From: Quillaja saponaria
Lineage: Eukaryota > Streptophyta > Magnoliopsida > Fabales > Quillajaceae
Assembly: GCA_029379385.1 (NCBI GenBank)
Contig: CM055611.1
Span: 21,976,092-22,040,091, forward strand
Direction of reading: 5' to 3'
Length of the DNA: 64,000 nucleotides
The translations under genes and the position numbers were made by a program. The notes beneath the pieces were generated by a model that was not told the DNA's origin, ran no database searches, and saw only the letters and a program-made list of their open reading frames with translations. This document shows, piece by piece, positions 1 through 11,631 of this stretch; the first letter of the stretch is position 1; each line of letters begins with the position of its first letter.

Positions 1-340
1 ACCATTCTCATAGGGCTCTCAATCGCTATCCTAGTTATAGAATCAAAAGCAACTTACTATAACACTTTCACAAAATTATGCACTACACAGATCCAAGTCC
101 CACGCAACAAACAAAAGTTTGTTTGGTTGGTACAAGAGGTGTTGAATAAATCCTTGATCACGAGAGGAAAAATTAAAGACATATCAGAATAAATTAAACT
201 TTAGCACTGACCATGCAGTGGAAGAACATAAAAGGAGACGAGCATCATCAAATAATAACGGCGAAGTCTAAGATTAGTAAGAAATTTTTGAGATTTAAGT
301 GATTGCTTATGCATAATCAAGCTACTAGACTAAAACTGAT

Positions 341-481
341 GGGGAACAGAGTAATAGCATTTATGATTTCTTTTTTAATTGTGTTTGATGTTCATTTTAA
401 ATATATAATATTAGAATTAAGGATAAATGAACATCAAACACAATTAAATAATAAAGCATAAATGCTATTACTATGTTCCCC
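341..481. repeat. MITE-like inverted repeat (hairpin)
   Basis: The left arm (341-397, beginning GGGGAACAGAGTAATAGCAT) is the near-perfect reverse complement of the right arm (about 424-481, ending in ATGCTATTACTATGTTCCCC). The loop is only about 25 bases of AT-rich DNA. The size of about 140 bp, the long arms and the lack of an ORF fit a foldback MITE. I found no convincing target-site duplication, so the superfamily is open. A miRNA-type hairpin is possible but unsupported. Confidence 0.7.
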
Positions 482-1672
482 AACAAAAACCCACGAAAGC
501 AGGAAGGGAGAGACAAATGATAGTTTTAAATTCTCCAAAGCAATATTTAAAAAAAAAAAAAAATTATGGAGAAAGATAAGAATTAAGTTGGTCACTGAAA
601 ACTCCATTAATATGGATTGAATTCCCCTGGAACTGTGTATTGCAGTTTGAAATAATAACTATCCGTATTAATTAGACTAAAAGAACCAACATTCTAACCA
701 CAATCAGTGCAAGAAGTGTTCTTCCTCTTCTGAACCCAAGAAGGCAATGAATAATGGGGAGTCCAATTAGCCTAGGAGTTTTCCAGCTTTAACAAACTAA
801 GCTAAGCCTTTGTGTTTGAGACAAGCTCATGTTGATAGGTTTGAACTTGAACATTCTTTACAGCCTCAATCTTTATAGTTATGTCCAATTGTCCATTTTA
901 TTAGATCGGAAAGAGCTTGAATTCCCAACAAACTATCTGCTGTAACAGTTCAGTTCGTCTTTAATTGCCTATGTTTGTACTGAACATAACCGTTAAGAAT
1001 GCAAATTTCTTGCATTGTATATACTCACCACTTCTTTTCTTTTTCTTTTACATGAATTAAGATTGTGTCAAGGAGCTATAAGTCTACATAAGTACACAGC
1101 AAATACACAAAGAGGAGCCTCAGTATGAATTTGAAATCAACAACCAAACACCAAATTAGCATACTCACTCCTAATTGATTATGATAATGAAATAAGACCA
1201 GACCTAGTTAATTTTGCATATTCTTCAAACCTCCCTCAACAGATGAAACTCTCCATCAAATCCAAGCTGGAGAAAAAAGAAAACACACACACACACACAA
1301 AAACAAACAGGGAACATGTTTTAGGAACAAATACAAGAAAAAACACATGTTTTAGGAACAAATACAAGAAGACAATAGAATTCACAGAGAATCAGAGTTG
1401 TTAGGTGATGGAGACAAGCAACGAGAACAGTTGATGCCTCACAGTAAAAGATGGAGAATATAAACGTTAATAGCCATACCAGCTGATGATGGCAACCTTA
1501 GAAGCTTGAATTCTAAAACAACAACCCCCAAGTCTCTTGGAAACCCCGCAGAGTTCTGGAAAAACCAGAAAACAAATGTAAGATGTAATAAAACTGAAAA
1601 GTATAAAACCCCACTGCAATGTAGTGTATCACCGGGATTTGAGGTTTTATAAATTTATTTATTGTCTGGGAT
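482..1672. other. Intergenic, no gene seen
   Basis: There is no ORF with recognisable protein similarity on either strand. The stretch holds poly-A tracts, a short (CA)n run near 1285 and a roughly 30-bp near-perfect duplication at 1313-1370 (unit ATGTTTTAGGAACAAATACA). Positions 1-340 are equally featureless. Confidence 0.5.
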
Positions 1673-1865
1673 TCAACTCAACTCAACTCAACTAAGCCTT
1701 AAAATCCCAAACTAGTTGGGGTCGGCTATATGAATCCTTTTCCTCCATTCGCATCGATCCAAGACAAGATTTTCATTAATTCCTAGTACAGCCATATCTT
1801 TCTCGATGACTGTCCCCCATGTAAGTTTCGGTCTCCCCTTTCCCCGTCTAACACCTGGCACCTGG
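1673..1865 (-). mobile_element. SINE-like fragment (Au-type)
   Basis: On the minus strand the segment ends in a GTTGAG-type pentamer tail (CTCAACTCAACTCAACTAAG on plus). Just inside is the motif complementary to ACTAGTTGGGGTCGGCTATA. From memory, a TTG-type tail next to a GGGTCGGCTA-like motif is typical of the widespread Au family of plant SINEs. The 5' part (tRNA-like A and B boxes) was not clearly found, so the copy is probably truncated or old. A repeat-library search would decide the family. Confidence 0.5.
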
Positions 1866-2547
1866 ACCATGTCACCTTCCAGGTGCATTTACCTTGTGAA
1901 ATGACATTAACGCCATCTTGCATATTTAATTGCGCGAGCTGGATTCGTGACAGATTAGTCTTGCAAATATTAATGTCGTCGCTGGGTCTCTCTGGTAACC
2001 AAGTTTGGACACGTGTTTGTGGAGCTTTCTCACACTAAAACGCGCGAACACGTAGCCGTCTCTTCCAATAACGAAAGTTGCGTTTGGAACCAAACAAATG
2101 GTGTAAATTTTTCTCTCTCGTTTTGGCTTTCTTCTTTCTAAACAAATGCCAATCGTAAGAAGGACTAAATTTGTATGTTAGATAAAATTTTTTGACTAAT
2201 CAAAATATTGATCAGGTGCACGTATACTGCATGTGCACCATTGCCATATGAACCCAAAACCACAAAAAATACAAGGATGCCGTTTGCGTAATCTAGTCTG
2301 TTTTAATAAGTTCAAACTTGACTTATTAAGAATTCTTAAAAATTTTATAAAAAATTTAATACTTGTATTCCAAGAGAAGTGAACCTAATACCTACAAGAA
2401 TCATTTGAATAATTTATCATTAAATTATATTTTATATTATTTTTTATATATAAATATATTTATTATAAATTTATATATGAATAATAAAAATATTATTAAA
2501 TAATATTAAATGAACTGATTCACGAGTTTACGAATCAAGTTTTAAAA
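1866..2547. other. Intergenic AT-rich DNA, no gene seen
   Basis: This is non-coding sequence with an extremely AT-rich patch at about 2400-2510. No ORF, RNA gene or structured repeat was recognised. Confidence 0.5.
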
Positions 2548-3333
2548 AGATTGCTTATTTTCTAAACGAGCCGATCTTAATCTAAATTTTTAATAAGTAA
2601 CTTACAAACTATGCATGAGCTAGCTCGGCTCATTGTAGGTTAACTATTTACAAGAAAAATGATGTCCTAATACCTCAAGTCCAAGAGAACCAAAAAACAC
2701 CTGGACACTAACTACGAACATGAAATGTACATAGCTAGCAAGAATTGCCGTCCACAATTATGAAAGTTATACAAAACAACTCGGTATAACAAAATTGTAC
2801 ACAACTTTGACAGTGCGAAAGACTTCAGTTTGGAGGGAAAAGTATAAATTTGCAGCATCGACCAAGGAGAAGGATCGGAGAAGGAGATCACTGTGCAGCT
2901 AACAATAAAATACATACTATCTGTACTAACATGGGAAGAAAGATTGCCCATTTTCTAAACGAGCCGATCTTAATCTGAATTTTTAATAAGTAACTTACAA
3001 ACTATGCATGAGCTAGCTCGGCTCATTGTAGGTTAACTATTCACAAGAAAAATGATGTCCTAATACCTCAAGTCCAAGAGAACCAAAAAACACCTGGACA
3101 CTAACTACGAACATGAAATGTACATAGCTAGCAAGAATTGCCATCCACAATTATGAAAGTTATACAGAACAACTCGGTATAACAAAATTGTACACAACTT
3201 TGACAGTGCGAAAGACTTCAGTTTGGAGGGAAAAGTATAAATTTGCAGCATCAACCAAGGAGAAGGATCGGAGAAGGAGATCACTGTGCAGCTAACAATA
3301 AAATACATACTGTCTGTACTAACATGGGAAGAG
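2548..3333. repeat. 393-bp tandem direct duplication
   Basis: Positions 2548-2940 and 2941-3333 are nearly identical at a constant offset of 393 bases, with only a few substitutions and no clear indel, so the event is recent. The right copy contains the last codons and the 3' UTR of the neighbouring DUF1666 gene; the left copy therefore repeats the end of that gene downstream of it. Confidence 0.9.
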
Positions 3334-3702
3334 GATAGGAGATGGGTTTCTCTGCAACTTACCATCTGATAAATCTAGTTTTTTCATCTTTTCTTCACAC
3401 CAAAATAACTGTTGTGGTGATCCTCATCATTCTGAGAACCCTTGATATGACTTTAATGTCTATAAGGCCAAGCAATAGTTGAACATCCTCATGGGTTTGG
3501 GGCCACGATTTCTTTTTCCACCCTTTCCTCTTTGTACGCAGTTCTTTCAACTTCATCGCTTTCTGCATTCAAAGGGACAAACATATATACAAATCACTTA
3601 TATTCCACATGAATAGTATTATTTAGTGACCATCCATTACTAAAGGCAAGTAGAATAACATAATTAACTTAGTCAAGACAAAGAATTAGATCCCTAATCA
3701 GT

Positions 3703-3738
<36 letters not shown>

Positions 3739-5865
3739 TGAAAGTGACATAATTGGGCCATTTTCAAGTATGAGATGAGACGTGTGCTTTATGAGCGTTG
3801 TAAACTTAATAAGTAGACGTAACAATGACAAACCCTTACAGATCATGACCTTTTCAAATCAAATTGGCTCTCTTAGCCATAAACTCTGATACTAAGTATG
3901 TTGACCACATGATTTTGATAATATACATCAGTCTAGGCCTGGATATAGGCCACCTAAGGAGGATACTACATAAGTGTAAACACCATGGAACAAACAAGAT
4001 GTGATTGGTTGCCAACAAGAATCTTTTCACAGTAGATGAAAATTAATGATTGTTATTTCATAATATGCTAACCTAGGATGCAAGAAAAAGAAAAATCAGA
4101 AGGTTACCTTCTCAATAGAAGATTGAATTTGTTGAAGAGGAGTTACAAGCTGGTTCTGATTTCCAAACATGTTGCGAACGCCACTTGACTTTTTCTTGTC
4201 TATCTTCAGGAAACGATGGAATGTAAGGATTGCATTCTCAATTATCCTAATAAGATCAGGGGCAAGGACTCTAGTGTCTGAGTCATCTTCTGTCCCTTGC
4301 TGATCTGAACCTGAGTATAATCATAAAGCATATTACTTGGAGACACAAGCACTGAAGGGAGAAAAGTCAGCCAGGAAACTGTTTTGATCTCTCACAGACT
4401 CACACTCAATAGAACTGGACATCTACCAGAGCAGTAAAAAGGGAAAAAGAAAGAAGAAAGAAGGAGGAGGTCTGAGTCATAAAAATGGTATTCCTAACAA
4501 AGACAAGGAAAATAGTGAATAAGAGAAAAGTTTACCCTGTATATTAGGAACTTGGATTAGTTTAGGCAAAAGGTTCCTTGTACGAGCATAAATTTCTGCC
4601 CTCAGCCCTTGCTCAAAAGGTTCATTCTCGATAAATCTTTGTAACAAAACCTGGAATTGCTGAAACTGCTGCGCACTCTGGTTGTAACAGGAGGAACTTT
4701 CATGTTGGCAAGATATCTTCCGACTCATTTGAGTGTACAGACAGTGAAGTGCCTCCCAAGTTAAGCAGATTTGACCTGCATATGCTGTTTCAATGTCTTG
4801 GTATGGCTCATTCTCTGGCTGCTGAAGATGCTCGGACTCATCATCAGGTTCTCTGGCTGCTGAAGGCTGCTGGAAGCCTGTAGGGATAAGGATGTAGAGA
4901 GTATATCATTAGATGCAGCTACGAAAGAACAGATAAACAACATCATTCAGCTTTGGATTGGCATACTCATAATATCCCCAAAAAGAAGTAAAGTCCAACC
5001 TGAATGCCAAAGCACGCCCCTAATACTCAACATTAAAAACTCTGATTCCAGAGAATCCAAAACCAAGCACAATTTTCATTTTCTTTTTTTTCTTTATTTT
5101 TTTCATTAAGAAAAACTAGATCAACAATGCTCAAATCCAGGATAGAATTGTTTCTAATTGGTTTCCTAACAGTTAAATTGTACAGTGAGTTGAACACATA
5201 TGATTTTAGTTCGATTTGGATTGGTGCAACAGTATCGGCCTTGGTTTTGACTAAACTATAAACTGAACTGAATCATGATACACATTCCCAGTCCAAGTTT
5301 ACAGTAAGCCAGCAGAATTCAATTCCAAAATCCTTTCAGGACTGGACCTCATCTAGTAGGTGTTATAAATACTAAATAATAGTTAACATTTCAACAAGTG
5401 GAGATTAAAACAGGTGATTTTACCTTTGCCCAATTCGCTAAGCTGATGCAGGCTCATTCGATCAAAGAACAACATTCCCTCACAGTACTTATCAAACACA
5501 GCATCAAACCCTCGCCACCATTGCTGACCTTCAGCTTCTACATCCCTCCACTCACTAGAGCTGGTTTCTCCCTCTTCCTCTTCTTCCTCCTCTTGCTCCT
5601 CTTCTGTGCATGGTTCTTCTTCTGGAATCAACACCATGAAACTGTTTCTTCTCAATTCTTTTAACCTTCTCTTTACCTCGTTGGTAATAAAATCATCATC
5701 ATCATCCTCAGCTTCAGCAGCAGGATCAGCATTAGCTGACTTAAACTGATAATTACAATCATTCCCGTTCTTTGGTTCCTCGGGCTGTGGCACTGGCTTA
5801 TCTTCTTCATTCTCTATTCCAGGTTTTTGAGCTTTTCTAAACTTCTTGATCTTAAAAAAATTCAT
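3319..5865 (-). CDS. DUF1666 family protein (frameshift in last exon)
   Basis: This is a plant protein of the DUF1666 family (Arabidopsis relatives are often labelled L34Ae-like); its function is unknown. Coding exons on minus are 5424-5865, 4536-4877, 4108-4310 and 3319-3562, all with GT-AG introns and matching phases. The N-terminus is MNFFKIKKFRK, followed by a Glu-rich acidic stretch around residues 85-100. The family signature WWRGFDAVFDKYCEGM follows at about residue 112, then a GQICLTWEALH block and a C-terminal LLLGLIDIKVISRVLRM block. The family-like C-terminus (WCEEKM ... SPILFPC, stop at 3319-3321) is in another frame than the upstream part of the same exon. As read, translation stops at 3395 after 384 residues; the shifted version would be about 409-410. 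The start is the first in-frame ATG of exon 1. Confidence 0.85.
3703..3738. repeat. (TA)n(CA)n microsatellite
   Basis: About 14 TA units run into a short CA tract, inside the last intron of the DUF1666 gene. Confidence 0.9.
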
Positions 5866-6905
5866 GTCCAACTACCCTTGCTTTGTAAATGTGTTCCCTT
5901 GTAATCCAGCTTATTACTTGGGATCTTTCTTTTAAATCACAAACACGAGCACCTAGAATCACACCAAAACGGAAAGAAAACTTATAGATGGACAGAACAT
6001 TATTAATATTAATACAGGAAAACTCGTCTTTTCTATATCAATTCTAAATAAGCTTTCAGCCTGAGCTCTTCCATATCGAAGGGGTTTAAAGAAAAATGTC
6101 AATGTGGGAGTTAAAAAATGGTGTCAAACTGTCAAGCTCAAAACAGAAAAATGTCATTTTTACCCCTCAAATACTCCAAGAAGCATTTACTAGCAAAATT
6201 TTCAAATAAGTGGTTCACTACAGCAATATATTGAAGAATAACTGATTCCGAAGCTTTCAGAAACTCAGAAGATGGATTTCCCTTTGGTAAAACAGGAATA
6301 GCATTACCGTGATCATACCCAACAACCTCTCAAGATTCATGCAAATTCCTCGAAGATTGGAGTGCCCAGAAGCACATTCCCTGTCAACATCAATTAGAAA
6401 ACCACAAAAAAGTGCATCTTTATGAACAGAGAAGCATCGCAGCTACTGATCACGACCCAAATAAACTATGATCAATTTTTGTTGATTTTCTTCACGGTTT
6501 ATAGCCCAAAACCGCATCTTTTGACCAGCTTGAGACCAAAAAAACCGAACAAGAAAGATCCAAATATCTTTAACACTCAAAAATTAAATACAACAACGAA
6601 AAACAGAAGAAAAAAAAAGAAAACTTCAACAAAGAAGCCAACTGCCAGAGATACCCAGTAAATCAAATCACATTCTGGGTAATTTCGAAGAAATCAGGTA
6701 AAAATACTTATGAAAATCCCATGAAATCAGTGAAGCTGTTTTTTTTTTTTTTTGGATAGGATTCAGTGAAGCTATTAGTAATGAGAACCCACGAGCTGAA
6801 GAAGACACGAGGGATTGTATAAGAAGAAACCCTAGGAGACTACATGAGCAAGAGAGTGAAAAATTGAGACACAGAAACAGCGTTGTTGGAAACAAAGAAA
6901 ATGCA
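5866..6905 (-). promoter_or_regulatory. 5' leader and promoter region of the DUF1666 gene
   Basis: This is non-coding sequence upstream of the DUF1666 ATG. It probably contains the 5' UTR and one or more leader introns: an acceptor-like AAGCAAG lies just before the ATG, and a transcript start near 6850-6900 is plausible. No protein-coding exon was recognised, and exact UTR borders cannot be read. Confidence 0.35.
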
Positions 6906-9217
6906 GTAAATGTGAGAAATAAATTGTTTGATTTCCATTTCCAATAAAATTTGATTATTTCGTGGTTTTTTATACGTTAAATGAAATTAAAAAAAATTAG
7001 TGATTTATTAAAGACATGACTTTTCATAAGTGTGTTGAATTTTTTCGTAAATGGCAGATTGGGGAGCACGAAAGCCTAGAAACCAGTGGACAGAGTCATC
7101 GTACAAAGAATATTGTCAGAAGGTACTACGTGGAGGGAAGAAAATAGAAAGCCGCGCAAAAGTGGATTTGATTTGCATTAAGTTCTTTGAAATTTTGTAA
7201 TTGGCCTTCGTAAAACTCCCTAATGAGAGCTATGTCCTTTGAGTCGTTAATAGAAAAGAAAGGAATAATTAAAGCAAAAAATAACCTCAACTCAACTGCA
7301 GTCTGCCGGTTATGGGTCTTGGATTGGTGGAGAGGATAGTTAGACCTGGTTTCTATCTAATTATATTTTTATTATGTTTGGATTGTAAGTTGTGGTTCGT
7401 AATTATGGTCACAAAATTTAATTTATGTATAAATTATAAAAAAATAATATTCATTTTTAGTGTGTTTAAAAGTTTGGTTAGTAAAAAGATAAAAAAAAAC
7501 AGAGTTGAAAATATAACGTAAAAAAGAAAAGAAAAAGATGGACCAATGTCATAGGAAATGCATTCTGAGACGATCGAGATGCAGGCCACAAAGAGCCAAA
7601 AGGGCCGCGGAGCTGCCTAAGCATCCTTGGCGTCATGGGAGATGCCAGCCCAAATGAATTCTACAACAAGTTGGAATTCGCAATCTCTTATAAAGTTTTT
7701 TAAATACTTTTTTTGCTAGATCACTCCCATTGTCGTGTCATTATAAATTGTTATTCACATAGATTATTACAAATAAAATTTGTTTATTCTTTAAATCGAT
7801 ATTGCCTTTAAAAATATTACAAAGTTGGTTTTAACTAAATATCTGGTCAGTGGCCTGGACCATCTATTACAAGTATTATGGAAGGCGTAAATCATCAAAG
7901 CTAATGAAGATTGAAGTGGAGGTTCTTTCTAAAGCATAATGTAAAAAAATAAAATAAAAAAAATTGGATGGACCAGTGTCATGGGATATGCATCCCAAGA
8001 TGCTCATATGCAGGCTACAAAGAGGGCTGCTGAGCGGCCCAAGCGGCCCTTGGCCTCATGGGAGACGCAGCCCAAATGGACTCTACAACGGGGTTGGAAT
8101 TCGTAATCTCTTTCAATTTTATTTTATTTTTTAATAATTTTTCAGTTAGATCACCTCATTGTTGTCATTATAAATTGCTATTGACATATACTATTACTAA
8201 TAAAGTTTGTTTAACCTTTAAATTCATATTGCCTTTTAAAAATATTACCAAAGTTGGTTTTAACAAAATATCTTGTAAATGGTCAGTAAAAAATTGATAA
8301 GATGAAAATCGTCAAAGTTTATAGAAATTAAAAATATAATGCTTTATAAGAAATAAATCACCAATAATTATACTGATTTACTTTTAAGTTTTAGCTTTTA
8401 AACATATAAATCGTCATAAGTTTCCTACTAGTAATTCATGAGAAATATTATTATCATACATAAATCCATCACGAATGATACTAGCAAAATTTCCTATAAT
8501 AGCTAAATGGCTTAGATGATCATTTAAGTTTTATTTAATAAGAATCTCTAGAGCAAAGTTTTACATACCGTACATATTGGGCGTTACTAATAAATTATAT
8601 TATAGCACCTAAATCGTCAAATGTTGGATGATTTATGAAATTCTCTAATGCCTCAACAATTTACTAACAGACACATGTAAACGGTCAATGTGGATTCATT
8701 TTATCTTTCTGAATTGTTTTTCTCAATGATTGAATAAATTATTTAACTATTGTAATGCCCATAGTAACAACCTTGTTCAGAGAAGTGTTCATTCCTACTT
8801 CCTAGAGACTAAAATACAATATTTTTCGTTGTGATTCTCTAGCATAGCAAGACTATAAATAAAATGATAAAAGGGAAAAGTTGTATAGTGTAGGACTAAG
8901 CATAGATGCATTGAAAAACTTCCATGTAACTGCAAGCAACATGCCTTTTCTTTTTTCTGCTTTATTTATAGCAGCAGCAGCAGCCATTCTAATGGATAGT
9001 ATTATAAAGTATGTTATACTATATTGTCATACATGGTAAATGTCTGTTTCATTATGCACTACTTCCCTATCAGAAAATTGTCTTTCTTTATTGAAACAAG
9101 TATTACAACAAAGGAAATATACATGATATTTTCTTACATCAAACAACTATTACAGCAAAGGAAATATACAGATTCTTGGTATAAACAAAAACATATTCAA
9201 ATGGTTTAGCGTCTACG
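6906..9217. other. Intergenic region between the DUF1666 and F-box genes
   Basis: No gene was recognised. It contains the direct-repeat pair described separately (7537-8290). Its right end (about 8940-9217) is probably the 3' UTR of the F-box gene and holds a short duplicated motif (CAAAGGAAATATACA, twice at about 9108-9170). Confidence 0.5.
7537..8290. repeat. Direct repeat pair of about 325 bp
   Basis: Copy 1 (about 7537-7865) and copy 2 (about 7967-8290) share an ordered series of matches at an offset of 427-430 bases. Examples are GATGGACCA, GCAGGC, the GGGAGA..CAGCCCAAATG block, and the final AAGTTGGTTTTAAC. They differ by many substitutions and small indels, so the duplication is old. 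No terminal features or ORF identify the repeat; it may be part of a larger unclassified element. Confidence 0.75.
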
Positions 9218-11631
9218 CTAGTAACCTAGCCAAGCAGGTGGTATAGGCTGAAACTTGCTCTTTGCACACGCCAACACATCATAGTACTCTACATGGTTGA
9301 AGCAGTCACGAAAATCAGTGAAGAGCTTTTCAAACACCCTCCATTGAACTTTGATTGATCTTGTATAAGGATATGGAAGAAAAACCTGCAGAATGTAATA
9401 ACAAAGATAACTAACAAGAAGAAGAAGAAGGAATAAGAGTTGATTGGGAAGAAAAACCTGAGTAACTATAAAGAAATGAGCATTGTTGTAAGTGCAATAC
9501 ATAATTATTTTTCGCAGTGCAGAATATCTATTTAAATGGTCTATATCCAATCAGCATCAGCATCTTAGTGCTAAAAAATTAAACATGGCTTTCAAGTTTC
9601 AACCTTTCTGCTATGAAGTCACTTATTTGGATGATCTGTTAAACCTGAAGACTCCATGTATACTAAGTACTGCAGATTTGTGGAAGAGTGAAATGAATTC
9701 AGTACTTAACAGATTAATATGGTTGTTTACTTGTTTTGTTGACCAGATAAGGTCCTTTCTTTTCCCATCTTTGACATATACCCAGATAAGACTCGTCAAA
9801 ATTTGATCTTTAAATTGTCTTTATCTCCATAAATTAAATAACAAAAAGAACAAATAGAAAAGGAATTTCTTTTTGCCTTCTGCAATTCTTGTGAATATGT
9901 AGGCTCCTACCTAATACTAACAATGTCCATCATGCACATACATGCATCTTGCTGTGTTATGTTAATGCACAAATAAGTTTCAGTCAGTATAATATGAAGT
10001 AAGCAGCTTACATCCCCCTCCTGTACAAGGCGTTTAAGTAAGAAAAAAGTGTGCTCATTTTCCTCCAAATTGTCAAGAACAGCCAGCCAAATCCGTGAGG
10101 CAAGTTCATGGGCCATGTCTCTTGATTTGCCACAAGCAATGAACTGGTCTGCCAGCAGGAAAAAAAAAAGAGTTACTTACTCATCCATTATTGGAGGACT
10201 AAGTTTTGGGGCATATGGAAATCCAAGAACAACTAATGATTGATTTATCAATTGAATGACAAGAAATGAAAAGCCTGATGTCAGGGCCTGGTTTGGAATT
10301 ACTTGAAACTTCAAGAGTTCAAGCAAACAATCAAGCAATGTTACAATTGTTCGCTCGTGAATTTAGTTACCAACTGCAATTTTGTATACACAACCCTCGC
10401 CAATCAGATAGACACCTCAAAGCAATATGTATTCAACATTATATGATTTAAAGGCCACAAAAGGATGAATGACAGGAAACTATACACTCATGGAGAAATT
10501 ATATGTGATATTGTTAGTATTTTATTAAAAGCATACTGATTGTAGTTACTTTGACGTGTAACATGCCACTATTATCTCATGAAACAAGAATTGTTAGTGC
10601 ACCTACGTAAAGAGAAGCAAGTGCCAGCAAAAAGAATGTTGATATGTCTTTCAACATGTCAAATGCAAAGTGGGTGTTGTAGATGCAGCTGTTTTCTTCC
10701 AAATAAATGTCAGCAAGGTTGTAGCAAGAAAATAGACAAATTTAAAGCAGAGGCCACACCAATAATGGTTCCATGAAGTATTCCACTGGGAAGTGGTGTA
10801 GTTGAAAGTTCAAGCTGCTCTTTCAAAAACAGATAAGTGTGCCCAACAATCTCGTCTATCTCACCATCCAGAGCAAAGACATGTTTACTAACATATAAAG
10901 CCGTAAATCTCCTGAAATCATTAGGTGAGACTGTCAGAATACTGCGTCTTATGTCATAGTCAAGCACATCAATACTCAGCAAAGGAAATTATTGAAGTGT
11001 TAACACTTTCCTTTTAGCAGTTATTGTATTTGTCAATACTTGATAAGTTCTGCATTACTTGCAAAAATTCTAAAATTATTAATGTAGGAACTAACTGGGG
11101 CCCTTCCCACCAAGGAGGTTGACTTATTATTTTTTTTTGAAGATCATATATGACCATAATTGTTACTAGATACTCAGATTCTTTCATCCACATTCTGACA
11201 AAATATCTTTTATCAGATGCATTATGGTGCTTAAGTCTAGCCTAAACCATTTCGCAGAAGGAGCTCCTAGTTAAATAGTACTAAGCATATGTCAATTGGG
11301 AATACAACAAATTTAATATAAGTAATGCTATAGGTTTCTTGTGAAGTGTATTGTAGTGTAAACAATAAAGATATTACCTTCTGCTCAAACCTTGAGGAAT
11401 AGGCCCCGGCCATCTTTTAACTTGGCCAGCCCAAGGATAACTCCTGATCAGAGCAGCTTGCCACAAGTATTCACAACGAAATAGAGCAGCCCACTGCTTT
11501 TTAACACAAGATATCTGTGCCCACTCTGAGACTGGGACTCTTATAAAAATTTCTATCAGGAGATGATCAGGAAGTTTTCCAAATGGATTAACAAATGCTG
11601 TTAAAGTCCCTTTATCACTATCATTGGTCAT
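9218..11631 (-). CDS. F-box family protein
   Basis: This is a 236-residue F-box protein, likely a substrate receptor of an SCF ubiquitin ligase. Coding exons on minus are 11378-11631, 10760-10911, 10012-10148 and 9218-9385; all phases agree and the frame is open throughout. The start is ATG at 11629-11631 (MTNDSDKG). The F-box lies at about residues 18-60 and begins FGKLPDHLLIEIFIRVP. The rest has no LRR or kelch repeat but a conserved-looking helical region (QWRVFEKLFTDFRDCFNHVEY) and the C-terminal ending PPAWLGY. It resembles uncharacterised plant F-box proteins conserved over their whole length; I cannot name the orthologue securely. The target is unknown. Confidence 0.88.

Noticed and set aside
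2712..3365. Two similar minus-strand ORFs of 79 and 86 codons
   Set aside because: They are the out-of-frame translation of the two copies of the 393-bp tandem duplication over a 3' UTR, not protein genes; their similarity is due to the DNA duplication.
5398..5664. Plus-strand ORF of 88 codons
   Set aside because: It is antisense to the first coding exon of the DUF1666 gene; its Phe/Leu-rich content mirrors the acidic GAG-rich sense strand.
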